NCBI RefSeq assembly: GCF_021735925.1 | Contig: NZ_WMEA01000001.1 | Location: forward strand, 809,001 to 873,000 | Source of the DNA: Loktanella sp. M215 | GTDB taxonomy: Bacteria > Pseudomonadota > Alphaproteobacteria > Rhodobacterales > Rhodobacteraceae | Length of the DNA stretch: 64,000 bases | Direction: 5' to 3' | In this document: piece after piece, positions 17,116 through 26,240 of the stretch | Layout: each line of letters opens with the position of its first letter | Position numbering within the stretch: the stretch's first letter is position 1 | Made by a program: the position numbers and the translations under genes | Notes under the pieces: model-generated | What the model was told of the DNA's origin: nothing | The model's database searches: none | The model's input: only the letters and a program-made list of their open reading frames with translations

Positions 17116-20100
17116 GCCCCCAGCGCCTTCGCCTCGCGCAACTCGCGCACCAGCCGCGCTTCCTCTTCCGCCTTGGGCGTCGTGAACCGCGCCAGCAGCA
17201 GATAGGCCACCGGCGTCAGGTAAAGGGTCGATATCGTGGCCAGCCCCAGCCCGCCCACGATGATCCAGCCCAGCGCCTCGCGCGCCTCTGCCCCGGCGCC
17301 TGCGGAAAAGATCAGCGGCACGCCGCCCAACACGGTCGAGACCATGGTCATCATCACCGGCCGCAGCCGGATGGTGGAGGCATCGAAGATCGCCGACCGG
17401 ATATCCTGCCCGTCATCGCGCAACTGGTTAGCAAATTCCACGATCAGGATGCCGTTCTTGGCCATGATCCCCACCAGCATCACCAGCCCGATCTGGCTGT
17501 AGACGTTCAGGCTTTGCCCCGACAGCAGCAGCGCAAAGATCGCGCAGGCCAGCCCCAGCGGCACGGTGGACATGACCACGATGGCGGAGATGAAGCTTTC
17601 GAACTGCGCCGACAGCACGAGGAACACGATCAGGATCGCGAAACCAAACGTCACGACCAGACCGCCCGCCGTCTGGTCCAGCGTCGCCGCCTCGGCCAGC
17701 GGCACGATGCGGTTCTGCTCGGCCAGCACCTCGGCCCCGATCTGCTGCACCTGATCCAGTGCCGCGCCCAGCGCCAGCTCCGGCGTCAGGCCTGCCGTGA
17801 TCTCGACCGCGCGGTTCTGCCCCTCGCGGGTCAGCTCTGGTGCGACGGCACGTTCCTCCAGCGTGACGAAGCTGGACATCGGCACCATCTGCCCGTCGCC
17901 CGACTGGATAAAGACATTCTCCAGATCGCCCGGATCGTTCACCGGATCGCGGGTCGACAGCATCTCGATATCGTAGCTCGTGTCGTCGATGAACACCGAC
18001 CCCACCGGCGCGCCGTCCAGCACGGCCCGCAACGCCTGCCCCAACCCGGTGATATCGATCCCCAGATCGGCAGCGCGCGTCCGGTCGATCTGGATGAACA
18101 ATTGCGGCTGCGTCGTCTCGTAGCCAAGGTCGATCTGCCCCAGCGCCGGGTCCTGCCGCATCCGCTCCACCATCGCCGCCGACACCTCGGCCAGTTGCGC
18201 ATAATTGTCGCCGGTGATCGCGAACCGCAGACCTTCACCAGCGCCCCGGATCCCAAGCGAGTTCGGCTGGATCGCAAAGGCCCGGACGCCCACGATTCCG
18301 CGCAGCTTGCCGTTGATTTCGCCGACGATCTCCTGCTGGCTGCGGGCGCGATCCTCCCACTTGGCCAGACTGATGACCATGAACCCGCCGTTACCGCCGA
18401 AGCCGCTGATCGCAAAGACATTCGTGACCTCGCCGCTGGCACGCAGCGGGTCGATGATGCCCTCGATCTCTTTCATCTTGGCATTGGTGTAATCTACCGA
18501 CACCCCCTGCGGCACCGACACGCGCAACAGCGCCACGGCGCGATCCTCCGGCGGGGTCAGCTCGCTGCGGATGCCACCGGCGACCAGAAACGCCGTCGCC
18601 CCGAACAGCGCCGCCACCAGCACGACGACCAGCGGGGCGGCCAGCGCCCCCTTCAGCGTCGCGGCATAGAATCCGCCCAACCGATCGCCCAGCCAGACCA
18701 TCGGCCCGCGCGGCGCTTGCGTCATGTCGCGGGTCAGCAACCGGCTGGCCAGCACCGGGCACAGGGTCAGCGCCACGACCGACGACAGCATGACCGCGAT
18801 GGCCAGCGTGAACCCGAACTCGCGGAACAGCCCGCCCGCCTGTCCCGGCAGGAACGACAGCGGCACGAACACGGCGGCCAGCGTCGCGGTGGTCGTGACG
18901 ACGGCAAAGAACACCTGCTGCGTGCCCAGCACGGCGGCCGCCCGCGCGCCCATCCCTTCGGACCGGCGCCGCACGATGTTTTCCAGCACCACGATGGCGT
19001 CGTCCACCACCATCCCCGTCGCCAGCACCAAGGCCAGCAAAGTCAGGATATTGACCGAGAATCCGGCAATATAGACCGCCGCAAGCGTCCCGATCAACGA
19101 CACCGGCAACGTCAGCGCCGGGATCAGCGTTGCCCGCCAGTCGCGCAAAAAGACATAGATGATGATGACCACGATCAGCGTCGCCAGCCCCAGCGTCTTC
19201 AGCACCTCGGTAATGGCGCCGTTGATGAACACGGCGTCGTCGGACGTGACAAAGATGCTGACATCATCCGGCAGGGTCCGGTCCAGTTCGGCCACGACCG
19301 CGCGTACGGCCTTGGAAATCTCCAGCGTGTTGCTCGTCGCCTGCCGGATCACGCCAAGGCCAAGGCCGGTCTGCCCGTTCGCCCGCAGCACCGTCTCATT
19401 CGGCGCGGGGCCAAGGGTCACGGTCGCCACATCGCGGATAAAGACGTTGTCGGCCAGTTCAAGATCGCCGAACGCCTCTGGCGTCGCCACGGTCGCGGTG
19501 GTCCGCACGTTGATCGTCTGACGGCTGCCAGACAGATCGCCCGCGGGCGCGTCAAAGGCCACGTCGGACAGCGCATTGCGCATATCAGCCAGCGTCAGCC
19601 CCCGGCTGGCCAGCGCCGCCATGTCGATATCGACGCGAAAGATCGGCGCGCGGTCGCCGTAGATCTGCAAATCCGCCACCCCGGCGACAGAGATCAGGCG
19701 ATCCTCCACCTGCTCCTGCACGATATTGGTCAGGTCCTGCGGCGACCGCGTGGCAGAGGTGACGGCCACCCGGATCACCGGCTGCGCATTCGCATCCGCC
19801 TTGACGATCCGCGGCTCGTCCGCGCCTTCGGGCAGGTTGTTGACGATCCGCGCCACCGCGTCGCGCGCGTCGGTCGCTGCCACATCCAGATCGACGTCGT
19901 CGCCGAATTCCAGCGTCACGCGGCTTTCGCCGAACTCCGAACTTGATGAAATGCTGCGGATGCCAGACACCCGGCCCAGTGCGCCCTCGATCCGGCCGGT
20001 CAGCTCCTGATCCACGGTTTCGGGCGAGGCGCCTTCGAAATCCGTCCGCACCGTAATCACGGGCCGGTCGACGTCGGGCAATTCCCGCACCTCGACCCCC

Positions 20101-20237
20101 AGCAGCCCCGCGACGCCTGCGATGATGATCAAAGCACTCAGCACAAAGGCCAGAATCGGCCGCCGCACGAACAGCGCGGTGCCGCCGGGGGCGGTGGCGT
20201 CGGTATCGGTGTCAGGCTGGGGTCCGGTCTGCGTCAT
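17112..20237 (-). CDS. RND-family efflux transporter, inner-membrane pump
   Basis: A 1041-residue AcrB/MexB-type pump with a first TM (PILAFVLSALIIIAGVAGLL), a large periplasmic loop (VDRPVITVRTDFEGASPETV), a central TM block (VVDDAIVVLENIVRR) and a second periplasmic loop and TM block (MLVGIMAKNGILIVEFAN). Start: ATG at 20237 (MTQTGPQPD) lies 32 bp after the adaptor gene stop. An upstream in-frame start would overlap the adaptor and encode a proline/arginine-rich leader, so I rejected it. The outer-membrane channel is not in the window. Exported compounds are unknown. Confidence 0.93.
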   Translation of the reverse strand: MTQTGPQPDTDTDATAPGGTALFVRRPILAFVLSALIIIAGVAGLLGVEVRELPDVDRPVITVRTDFEGASPETVDQELTGRIEGALGRVSGIRSISSSSEFGESRVTLEFGDDVDLDVAATDARDAVARIVNNLPEGADEPRIVKADANAQPVIRVAVTSATRSPQDLTNIVQEQVEDRLISVAGVADLQIYGDRAPIFRVDIDMAALASRGLTLADMRNALSDVAFDAPAGDLSGSRQTINVRTTATVATPEAFGDLELADNVFIRDVATVTLGPAPNETVLRANGQTGLGLGVIRQATSNTLEISKAVRAVVAELDRTLPDDVSIFVTSDDAVFINGAITEVLKTLGLATLIVVIIIYVFLRDWRATLIPALTLPVSLIGTLAAVYIAGFSVNILTLLALVLATGMVVDDAIVVLENIVRRRSEGMGARAAAVLGTQQVFFAVVTTTATLAAVFVPLSFLPGQAGGLFREFGFTLAIAVMLSSVVALTLCPVLASRLLTRDMTQAPRGPMVWLGDRLGGFYAATLKGALAAPLVVVLVAALFGATAFLVAGGIRSELTPPEDRAVALLRVSVPQGVSVDYTNAKMKEIEGIIDPLRASGEVTNVFAISGFGGNGGFMVISLAKWEDRARSQQEIVGEINGKLRGIVGVRAFAIQPNSLGIRGAGEGLRFAITGDNYAQLAEVSAAMVERMRQDPALGQIDLGYETTQPQLFIQIDRTRAADLGIDITGLGQALRAVLDGAPVGSVFIDDTSYDIEMLSTRDPVNDPGDLENVFIQSGDGQMVPMSSFVTLEERAVAPELTREGQNRAVEITAGLTPELALGAALDQVQQIGAEVLAEQNRIVPLAEAATLDQTAGGLVVTFGFAILIVFLVLSAQFESFISAIVVMSTVPLGLACAIFALLLSGQSLNVYSQIGLVMLVGIMAKNGILIVEFANQLRDDGQDIRSAIFDASTIRLRPVMMTMVSTVLGGVPLIFSAGAGAEAREALGWIIVGGLGLATISTLYLTPVAYLLLARFTTPKAEEEARLVRELREAKALGA

Positions 20238-20268
20238 GGCTGGGCCTCGGTCAGGAAAGGGACGACGG

Positions 20269-21441
20269 TCAGTCGGCGGCGGGCGGGGTCTCTGCCGGGG
20301 CGGCAGCGGCGCGCGCGGCGTCAGAGGGGACGATATCCACCGCCGCACCGTCGCGCAGGGTCTGCACGCCTTCGGTGATGACGTCCTCGCCTTCGGTCAA
20401 TTCAGCCTCCACCAGAATGCTATCGGCATTGCGCTGGCGGATCACCACGGGCACGCGCGCGGCCTTGCCGTCGCGCACCGCCCAGACGTATGACCCTTCG
20501 TTCGACCATTGCAGCGCCAGCGGGTCGATCACCGGATAGGGGTCGCCCTCGAACGCGAGGTCCACGCGGAACGACATGCCCGACCGCAGCATGTCGTCGT
20601 CATTGGCCACGACGCCCTGCACCCGCAGGGTGCGGCTGGCCAGATCCACCACGTTGTCGATGGCGCGAATCCGCCCTTCCAGCGTCTGATCGGGGCGGGC
20701 CAGCGGCGTCAGGCGGATCGTCTGGCCCACGGACAGCTGCCCGATCACCCGTTCCGGCAGGCTGAAGGCGATCAGCATCTGCGACTGGTCGGTGATGACC
20801 CCGATGGGATCCTGCGTGGCGATGCGGGCCCCTTCCTCGACCGACAGCAGACCGATCCGGCCCGCGATGGGGGCGCGGACGGTGCGCTGCGACAGATCAT
20901 AATCCGCCTGCCGCACCGCCAGTTCCGCCGTCTGCACAGCCAGCTGTGCCGCCTGAAACGTCACCGCCGCCGACGCACCGGTCTGGCGCAACTGCGTCTG
21001 CCGCGCCAGCTCTGCCTGCGCATCGTCCAGCATGACCTGCGCGGTGGACACCGCGATCTGCTGCGCGTCGTCGTCAAGCTCTGCCAGAATGTCGCCCTGT
21101 GCCACCACACCGCCGTCGTCCACCGCCACACGCCGGACAAGGCCCGCGGCCTCTGACCGGACGGTCACGGACCGGATCGCCTGTGCGTCGCCGATGGCGC
21201 TGACCCGGTCGTCCAGCACGCCCATCGCCACGGGAATGCTGATGACCCGCGCCGCGCCGCCGCCACCGCGCGGACCGGCGGGGGCGGCACTTGCCGCTGC
21301 CGCTTGCGGGGCGATGCCCAGCAGGTCCGTCACGCCCGCACGCTCCAGCAGGCCCCGCGCCGAGGGGACGTAGGCGATCCACGCGGCCAGGGCGATGCCC
21401 AGAACCACCAGACCGATCAGGCATTGCTTGAACAGGGACAT
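20269..21441 (-). CDS. RND efflux periplasmic adaptor (membrane fusion protein)
   Basis: A 390-residue HlyD/AcrA-type adaptor that bridges the RND pump to an outer-membrane channel. One N-terminal membrane anchor (LIGLVVLGIALAAWIAY) is followed by a lipoyl/barrel-sandwich half (SEAAGLVRRVAVDDGGVVAQGD), a coiled-coil hairpin (about 135-190) and the second half (VRAPIAGRIGLLSVEEGARI). It is the first gene of a two-gene operon; no dedicated regulator is adjacent. The 245-bp gap upstream, shared with divergent serB, must hold both promoters, but I could not assign boxes with confidence. Confidence 0.92.
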   Translation of the reverse strand: MSLFKQCLIGLVVLGIALAAWIAYVPSARGLLERAGVTDLLGIAPQAAAASAAPAGPRGGGGAARVISIPVAMGVLDDRVSAIGDAQAIRSVTVRSEAAGLVRRVAVDDGGVVAQGDILAELDDDAQQIAVSTAQVMLDDAQAELARQTQLRQTGASAAVTFQAAQLAVQTAELAVRQADYDLSQRTVRAPIAGRIGLLSVEEGARIATQDPIGVITDQSQMLIAFSLPERVIGQLSVGQTIRLTPLARPDQTLEGRIRAIDNVVDLASRTLRVQGVVANDDDMLRSGMSFRVDLAFEGDPYPVIDPLALQWSNEGSYVWAVRDGKAARVPVVIRQRNADSILVEAELTEGEDVITEGVQTLRDGAAVDIVPSDAARAAAAPAETPPAAD

Positions 21442-21686
21442 GCGTTTTCCTATCAGGTCGCGGGCCAGCCGTGGCCATCTTGCTGCAAGTTAGTGCCACG
21501 GAACGCCGCGTCCCGCCACGTTGATACGGCGGTCCATCACATTCCCGTCGATCCGCGATCTAATTTTGTGCAGGCCACGCCCAGATGCCATGTTGTCGCA
21601 CCTTTGCGTTGCGGCGGCACACCCTTTCACCGGCCCCGGAAACAGGCTAGCAGGACCGCAAATCCGCCCGCGAAAGGTCTTGCCCG

Positions 21687-22556
21687 ATGTTCACCATCAC
21701 CCTGATCGCCAAGCCCGGCCAGCTCGACGCCACCGTGGCCGAGACGCTGCGCAAGGCCTGGGCCGGTGGCCCGGTCCAGTGGCTCTCTCCGACAGAGGCG
21801 GCGGCCTTCGTCGTGCAGGGCGCGCCGGACCGCTTCTGGGGCGTCTGGGACGACCTGCAACCGCGCGGCATCGACCTCGTCATGCAGCCCAGCGCCAACC
21901 GCCGCAAGCGGATGCTGCTGGCCGACATGGACTCCACGATGATCCGTCAGGAATGCATCGACGAACTCGCGGCAGAGGCGGGCGTGGGCGAACGCGTCGC
22001 CGCCATCACCGCCAAGGCGATGAACGGCGAACTCGATTTCGAAGGCGCCCTGATCGAACGGGTCGGCCTGCTCAAGGGCCTGCCAGAGACGATCATCCAG
22101 CACGTCCTCGACACCCGCATCCAGTTGATGCCCGGCGGCTATGAACTCGTGCAGACGATGAAGGCGCACGGCGGCCACGCGGCGCTCGTCTCCGGCGGCT
22201 TCACCGCCTTTACGCAGAAAATTGCGTCGGCGCTCGGCTTTGACGAACACCGCGCCAACACGCTGCTGGTCGACGGCGGCCGCCTGACCGGCTACGTCGC
22301 CCGCCCGATCCTTGGCCGTCAGGCCAAGGTCACGGCACTGGAGGAGATTACCACTCGCCTCGGCATCACGCCCGACGACGTCATCGCCGTGGGCGACGGC
22401 GCGAATGACCTCGGCATGCTGGGCCGCGCCGGGATCGGGGTCGCACTGCATGCGAAACCATCAGTACAGGCCGAATGCGACGTGCGGATCAACCACGGCG
22501 ACCTGACCGCCCTGCTGTTCGTCCAAGGCTACGCCCGCAGCGAATTTGCAACCTGA
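21687..22556 (+). CDS. serB: Phosphoserine phosphatase
   Basis: A 289-residue SerB, last step of serine synthesis. The HAD nucleophile motif is LLADMDSTMI with Asp80 and Asp82; later motifs are SGGFTAFT and VGDGANDLGML. The first 70 residues form an N-terminal ACT-like region, as in proteobacterial SerB. The TSUP gene starts 3 bp after its stop, implying co-transcription. Confidence 0.95.
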   Translation: MFTITLIAKPGQLDATVAETLRKAWAGGPVQWLSPTEAAAFVVQGAPDRFWGVWDDLQPRGIDLVMQPSANRRKRMLLADMDSTMIRQECIDELAAEAGVGERVAAITAKAMNGELDFEGALIERVGLLKGLPETIIQHVLDTRIQLMPGGYELVQTMKAHGGHAALVSGGFTAFTQKIASALGFDEHRANTLLVDGGRLTGYVARPILGRQAKVTALEEITTRLGITPDDVIAVGDGANDLGMLGRAGIGVALHAKPSVQAECDVRINHGDLTALLFVQGYARSEFAT

Positions 22557-22558
22557 CC

Positions 22559-23320
22559 ATGTTCGAAGTCGCGAATGACGTCCTGATCTGGCTGATGCTG
22601 GCTGCCTTCATCGCCGGCATGGTCGATTCCATTGCCGGCGGCGGCGGCCTGATCACCCTGCCGGTGCTGGTGCTGGCCGGTGCGCCGCCGGTGACGGCGA
22701 TCGCCACGAACAAGGTGCAGGGCGTCTTCGGCGCCGGGATGGCCGCGATCAGCTATGCCCGCGGCGGCCACGTCGATCCGCGCAAACAGGTGAAACCGGC
22801 GCTGCTGGCGCTTGGGGCGGGCATGGGCGGTGCGCTGCTGACGTCGCACCTGCCGACCGACGTGATCCGGCTGGGCCTGCCGGTCCTGCTGATCGGGATC
22901 GCGCTGTTCTTTGCGCTGAAACCCGGCCTGAACGACATCGACCGCGCCCAGCGGATCGCGCCGGGCGTCTTTGCGCTGACCATCGTGCCGCTCGTCGCCT
23001 TCTACGACGGGCTGATCGGACCGGGGGCCGGGGCGTTCTACATGCTGGGGTTCGTGGCCCTTGCAGGCTACGGCGTGCTGCGCGCCACCGCGCATACCAA
23101 GCTGCTGAACCTTGCGTCCAACCTTGGCGGCATCACCATCTATGCGCTGGTGGCCCACCCGTGGTGGAGCGTCGGTCTCGCGATGGGGGCCGCCCAGATG
23201 GCGGGGGCTTGGGTCGGGTCGCGCCTTGCCATGCGGATCGGCGCGCGCCTAATCAAGCCTGTGCTGGTCACAGCCGCAACGGCGCTTGCCGTGCGGCTGC
23301 TTTGGCAGATGTGGGGCTGA
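22559..23320 (+). CDS. TSUP (TauE/SafE/YfcA) family membrane exporter
   Basis: A 253-residue membrane protein with eight or so hydrophobic segments and the family repeat signature, seen as SIAGGGGLITLPVL near residue 24 and GLIGPGAGAFYMLGF in the second half. TSUP proteins move sulfite, sulfoacetate or other organic anions. ATG at 22559 is 3 bp past the serB stop; the open frame extends upstream only as a shadow of serB. Its stop directly abuts the stop of the convergent rhodanese gene. Confidence 0.87.
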   Translation: MFEVANDVLIWLMLAAFIAGMVDSIAGGGGLITLPVLVLAGAPPVTAIATNKVQGVFGAGMAAISYARGGHVDPRKQVKPALLALGAGMGGALLTSHLPTDVIRLGLPVLLIGIALFFALKPGLNDIDRAQRIAPGVFALTIVPLVAFYDGLIGPGAGAFYMLGFVALAGYGVLRATAHTKLLNLASNLGGITIYALVAHPWWSVGLAMGAAQMAGAWVGSRLAMRIGARLIKPVLVTAATALAVRLLWQMWG

Positions 23321-23701
23321 TTACGCCTCTTCGGTTGGACCGCCGGCCTCTTTCCAGTCCGGCACGCCGCCGACGTTGGTGACGTCGGTGTAACCCATCT
23401 CTTTCAGCGTCTTGCCGGCCAGGGCCGCCTGACCGCCGGCACCGCAGACAAGGTAGTACTTGCCGTCGGGCTTCAGGAAATCCTTGTGATAGGGCGAGGC
23501 CGGGTCGGCCGCGAATTCCATGAACCCACGCGGCACGCGCTTGGCGCCCTTGATGGTGCCGGTCTTGGCGATATCGCCGCTGTCGCGCACGTCGATCCAG
23601 ATGCCGCCGTCGTCGGACCCATGGGCCTTGATCGCATCGGCGGTCGGCATCCGGGTGATCACTTCGTTGGCTTCTGCGAGGTAGTCTTTTGCGGTTTTCA
23701 T
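23321..23701 (-). CDS. Single-domain rhodanese-like protein
   Basis: A 126-residue rhodanese homology domain. The active-site loop is LVCGAGGQAA with Cys86; IWIDVRDSGD and GGVPDWKEAG match the CH2A/CH2B motifs. It has no signal peptide, so it is cytoplasmic sulfur-transfer or persulfide chemistry. A strong SD (AAGGAG) precedes the ATG. It lies convergent to the TSUP exporter; the pairing with a possible sulfur-oxyanion exporter is suggestive but not proof of a shared pathway. Confidence 0.85.
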   Translation of the reverse strand: MKTAKDYLAEANEVITRMPTADAIKAHGSDDGGIWIDVRDSGDIAKTGTIKGAKRVPRGFMEFAADPASPYHKDFLKPDGKYYLVCGAGGQAALAGKTLKEMGYTDVTNVGGVPDWKEAGGPTEEA

Positions 23702-23768
23702 ACGCGCTCTCCTTGTTGGTGCGTTGCGGCCCTCAATCTAGCGCGATCCGCCGCACGTCCAGTCGCGT

Positions 23769-24056
23769 TCACAGCTTGCGAAGGTACGCCTTGGAGGCAT
23801 AGCCCGTCACACCCTGCCCGTCGTCCAGCGTCAACCGGCACCACGACGTGTTGCCGTTCGGATCGCAACTGTCGACTAGGACCTCCGTGCCGTTCGGCAG
23901 GCCCAGCACGGCGATATAGCCGGTGCCCGGCCCGGCCCGCAGCTTCAGCATGTCGTCCGCCTCGACGCCCTGCACGACATAGCGGCCCTGCACGACTTCC
24001 GGTACGGCGCACCCGGCAAGACCCGCGGCCAGTGCTGCGGCGATAATCGTCTTCAT
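23769..24056 (-). CDS. Small SH3-domain lipoprotein
   Basis: A 95-residue protein with a lipoprotein signal (MKTIIAAALAAGLAGC; lipobox LAGC) and one bacterial SH3 domain (LKLRAGPGTGYIAVLGLPNG, then CRLTLDDGQGVTGYASKAYL). SH3b domains bind peptidoglycan or peptides. ATG at 24056 has AGGAG upstream; earlier in-frame starts lack one. Two extra cysteines (in DSCDPNG and SWCRL) may form a disulfide. It could serve cell-wall sensing or anchoring; the exact role is unknown. Confidence 0.82.
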   Translation of the reverse strand: MKTIIAAALAAGLAGCAVPEVVQGRYVVQGVEADDMLKLRAGPGTGYIAVLGLPNGTEVLVDSCDPNGNTSWCRLTLDDGQGVTGYASKAYLRKL

Positions 24057-24157
24057 GGCAATGCTCCTGCTCTGCTTCTTTTGCGATAAGTCTACCGCGC
24101 CGGGGCCGCCGTGAAAACCGCGCAACGCAGCGCCCGGCGCACCCCCGCGCGGCGGCC

Positions 24158-24186
24158 AAAAAAAAGCCCGGGCACAAGGCCCGGGC
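24158..24186 (-). terminator. Rho-independent terminator of the response-regulator gene
   Basis: An 8-bp GCCCGGGC stem with loop ACAAG, read on the minus strand and followed by eight U residues. It lies about 90 bp past the stop of the response regulator and isolates it from the SH3 lipoprotein gene. Confidence 0.85.
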
Positions 24187-24274
24187 GCAGTCCAACAGGG
24201 AGGGTGTCACATAACCCGGTGACGCGGGATTCTGATCTAGTAACGAAGGCTAAACAGGTTTGGTTCCCGACCGT

Positions 24275-24961
24275 TTACGCTACCAGCCGATAACCACCCT
24301 GTTCCGTCACCAGCAGCCGGGCATTGGACGGATCGGGCTCGATCTTCTGACGCAGGCGATAGATGTGCGTTTCCAGCGTATGCGTCGTGACTCCGGCGTT
24401 ATAGCCCCAGACCTCGTGCAGCAGCACGTCGCGGGCGACCACACCGTCAGAGGCACGATACAGGAACTTGAGGATGTTCGTTTCCTTCTCGGTCAGCCGC
24501 ACCTTCTTGTCGTCCTCGGTCACCAGCATCTTCTGCGCCGGGCGGAAGGTATACGGCCCCAGCTGGAACACAGCATCCTCGGATTGTTCGTGGGTGCGCA
24601 GCTGGCTGCGGATCCGGGCCAGCAGGACCGGAAACTTGAACGGCTTGCTGACATAATCGTTGGCGCCGGCGTCGAGGCCATAGATCGTGTCCGCGTCGCT
24701 GTCCTGCGCCGTCAGCATGACAATCGGGCATTTCACGCCCTGCTTGCGCATCAGGCGGCACAGCTCTCGGCCATCCGTATCGGGCAGGCCGACGTCAAGG
24801 ATGATCAGGTCGTAAAGCTGCTCCTTGGCTTTCGTCATCGCGGTCGCGCCATCATCGGCCTCGAACACGTCGAAATCTTCGGTCATCAACAACTGCTCGC
24901 CCAGCGCTTCGCGCAGGTCGTCGTCGTCGTCCACCAGCAAAATCTTTTTCAATTGGGCCAT
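24275..24961 (-). CDS. OmpR/PhoB-type response regulator, orphan
   Basis: A 228-residue regulator. The receiver domain has the acidic pocket (DDDDD, 11-15), phospho-acceptor Asp56 in ILDVGLPDTDG and the conserved Lys in VSKPF. The C-terminal winged helix has VRLTEKETNILKFL, then HTLETHIYRLRQKIE. No histidine kinase is adjacent. It has its own terminator, and the leader carries two TCACA/TGTGA palindromes that may be its own binding sites. Regulators of this type in Rhodobacterales are often orphans; I do not assign a target. Confidence 0.9.
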   Translation of the reverse strand: MAQLKKILLVDDDDDLREALGEQLLMTEDFDVFEADDGATAMTKAKEQLYDLIILDVGLPDTDGRELCRLMRKQGVKCPIVMLTAQDSDADTIYGLDAGANDYVSKPFKFPVLLARIRSQLRTHEQSEDAVFQLGPYTFRPAQKMLVTEDDKKVRLTEKETNILKFLYRASDGVVARDVLLHEVWGYNAGVTTHTLETHIYRLRQKIEPDPSNARLLVTEQGGYRLVA

Positions 24962-24980
24962 GACAACCTCCAGAACTCTT

Positions 24981-25048
24981 TCACAGCAAGTGTGATGCAC
25001 TCACGTGTTCAACAAGTTGTGCTGCAAAAGGTTCACACGGACGTGTGA
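24981..25048. promoter_or_regulatory. Paired TCACA...TGTGA palindromes between the response regulator and ribA
   Basis: TCACAGCAAGTGTGA (24981-24995) and TCACACGGACGTGTGA (25033-25048) share the same outer arms. The second is perfect with 7-bp arms around GA. Their centres are about 52-53 bp apart, close to five helical turns, in an AT-rich intergenic region. They fit a dimeric regulator acting on one or both divergent genes; autoregulation by the response regulator is the simplest guess. Confidence 0.5.
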
Positions 25049-25120
25049 TTTCATATACAAATGTTTCATTTGCCGCAGGCAACGCCTAAGTCGGGCTGAC
25101 GATTGCAAAGGCCTTGACCC

Positions 25121-26191
25121 ATGGGGTTCGCACCCGACAGCACCGAACGACTCGCCCGCGCCCGCGCCGATCTGCGCATGGGGGTGCCCGTCGTGGTGGC
25201 GGGACAGGGTGTCATCCTCGCGGCAGAGACATTGCAGCCCGACCGGCTGGCCGTGCTGCGCGACCTTGGCGCCGCCGTGGCGATCACCGACTGGCGCGCC
25301 CAGACGCTGAAGGTCGCGGCCTACGACGGCGACATCGCCCGGATCGTGATCCCGCGCGACGCGGATGCCGCATGGGTCCGTGCGCTGGCCGACCCCGCAG
25401 GCGACCTGCGCAGCCCGATGAAAGGGCCGCTGCGGGCCTTGCGCGACGGGTCAGCCGACCTCGCGCGCGCCGCCGTCGCCCTGTGCAAATCCGCCCGCTT
25501 GCTGCCTGCGGCCGTGATCGCACCGCTCGACGAAGCGGACGGCTTTGCCGCGCAACACGGTCTGACCGTGATCGACGGCACCGCCGCCCGCGCCACCGAC
25601 ATGTCACCCCTGCACGGCGTCGTCAGCGCCCGCCTGCCCATGTCCGTGTCAGAGGCCGGCCGCCTGCACGTCTTTCGCCCCGCCGACGGTGGCGAAGAAC
25701 ACTATGCAGTCGAAATCGGCCAGCCCGACCGCAGTCAGCCGGTACTGGCGCGTCTGCACTCCGCCTGTTTCACCGGCGACCTGCTGGGATCGCTGAAATG
25801 CGACTGCGGCCCGCAATTGCGCGCGGCCTTGGGCCAGATGGGGGCAGAGGGGCACGGCGTCCTCCTTTACCTCAACCAGGAAGGCCGCGGCATTGGCCTC
25901 GCCAACAAGATGCGCGCTTACCGGTTGCAGGATCAGGGGTTCGATACGGTCGAGGCGAATCACCGCCTCGGCTTTCACGACGACGAACGCGATTTCCGCA
26001 TCGGCGCCGCGATCCTGCGGCAGATGGGCTTTGGCGCCGTCCGCCTGCTGACCAACAACCCCGCCAAGATCGCCCGGATGGAAGCGTCGGGCATCAAGGT
26101 CGTGGAACGCGTTCCGCTGAAGGTCGGCGAAAACGCCCACAACCATGCCTATCTGGCGACGAAGGCGGCAAAGTCGGGGCATCTGCTTTGA
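25121..26191 (+). CDS. ribA: GTP cyclohydrolase II with N-terminal extension
   Basis: A 356-residue protein for the first step of riboflavin synthesis. The catalytic half has Zn ligands Cys216, Cys227 and Cys229 (CFTGD...LKCDCG), LYLNQEGRGIGLANK and LLTNNPAKI. The first roughly 180 residues are an extra domain, seen in alphaproteobacterial RibA, that does not show the DHBP synthase active-site motifs. So GTP cyclohydrolase activity is expected but DHBP synthase activity is not. It is divergent from the response regulator. The next gene's ribosome-binding site comes from dispersed element C just downstream. Confidence 0.9.
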   Translation: MGFAPDSTERLARARADLRMGVPVVVAGQGVILAAETLQPDRLAVLRDLGAAVAITDWRAQTLKVAAYDGDIARIVIPRDADAAWVRALADPAGDLRSPMKGPLRALRDGSADLARAAVALCKSARLLPAAVIAPLDEADGFAAQHGLTVIDGTAARATDMSPLHGVVSARLPMSVSEAGRLHVFRPADGGEEHYAVEIGQPDRSQPVLARLHSACFTGDLLGSLKCDCGPQLRAALGQMGAEGHGVLLYLNQEGRGIGLANKMRAYRLQDQGFDTVEANHRLGFHDDERDFRIGAAILRQMGFGAVRLLTNNPAKIARMEASGIKVVERVPLKVGENAHNHAYLATKAAKSGHLL

Positions 26192-26196
26192 CCATC

Positions 26197-26234
26197 GGAC
26201 GCTCCGCGGGGAGTATTTCAGAAAAAGCGAGGAC
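26197..26234 (+). repeat. Dispersed intergenic element, copy C
   Basis: GGACGCTCCGCGGGG, AGTATTTCAGAAAAA, GCGAGGAC. It begins 5 bp after the ribA stop. Its GAGGA lies 7 nt before the GTG of the next gene and is the only visible ribosome-binding site. It is nearly identical to copy A in the pyrimidine ABC operon. Confidence 0.75.
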
Positions 26235-26240
26235 GAGCGT

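Noticed and set aside
17514..19946. An 810-codon plus-strand frame
   Set aside because: It is the shadow of the RND pump gene, whose family motifs on the minus strand are continuous.
24981..24995. CRP/FNR site reading of TCACAGCAAGTGTGA
   Set aside because: CRP-type sites have TGTGA first and TCACA second with N6. Here the order of the arms is reversed, so I report a palindrome without naming a known regulator.
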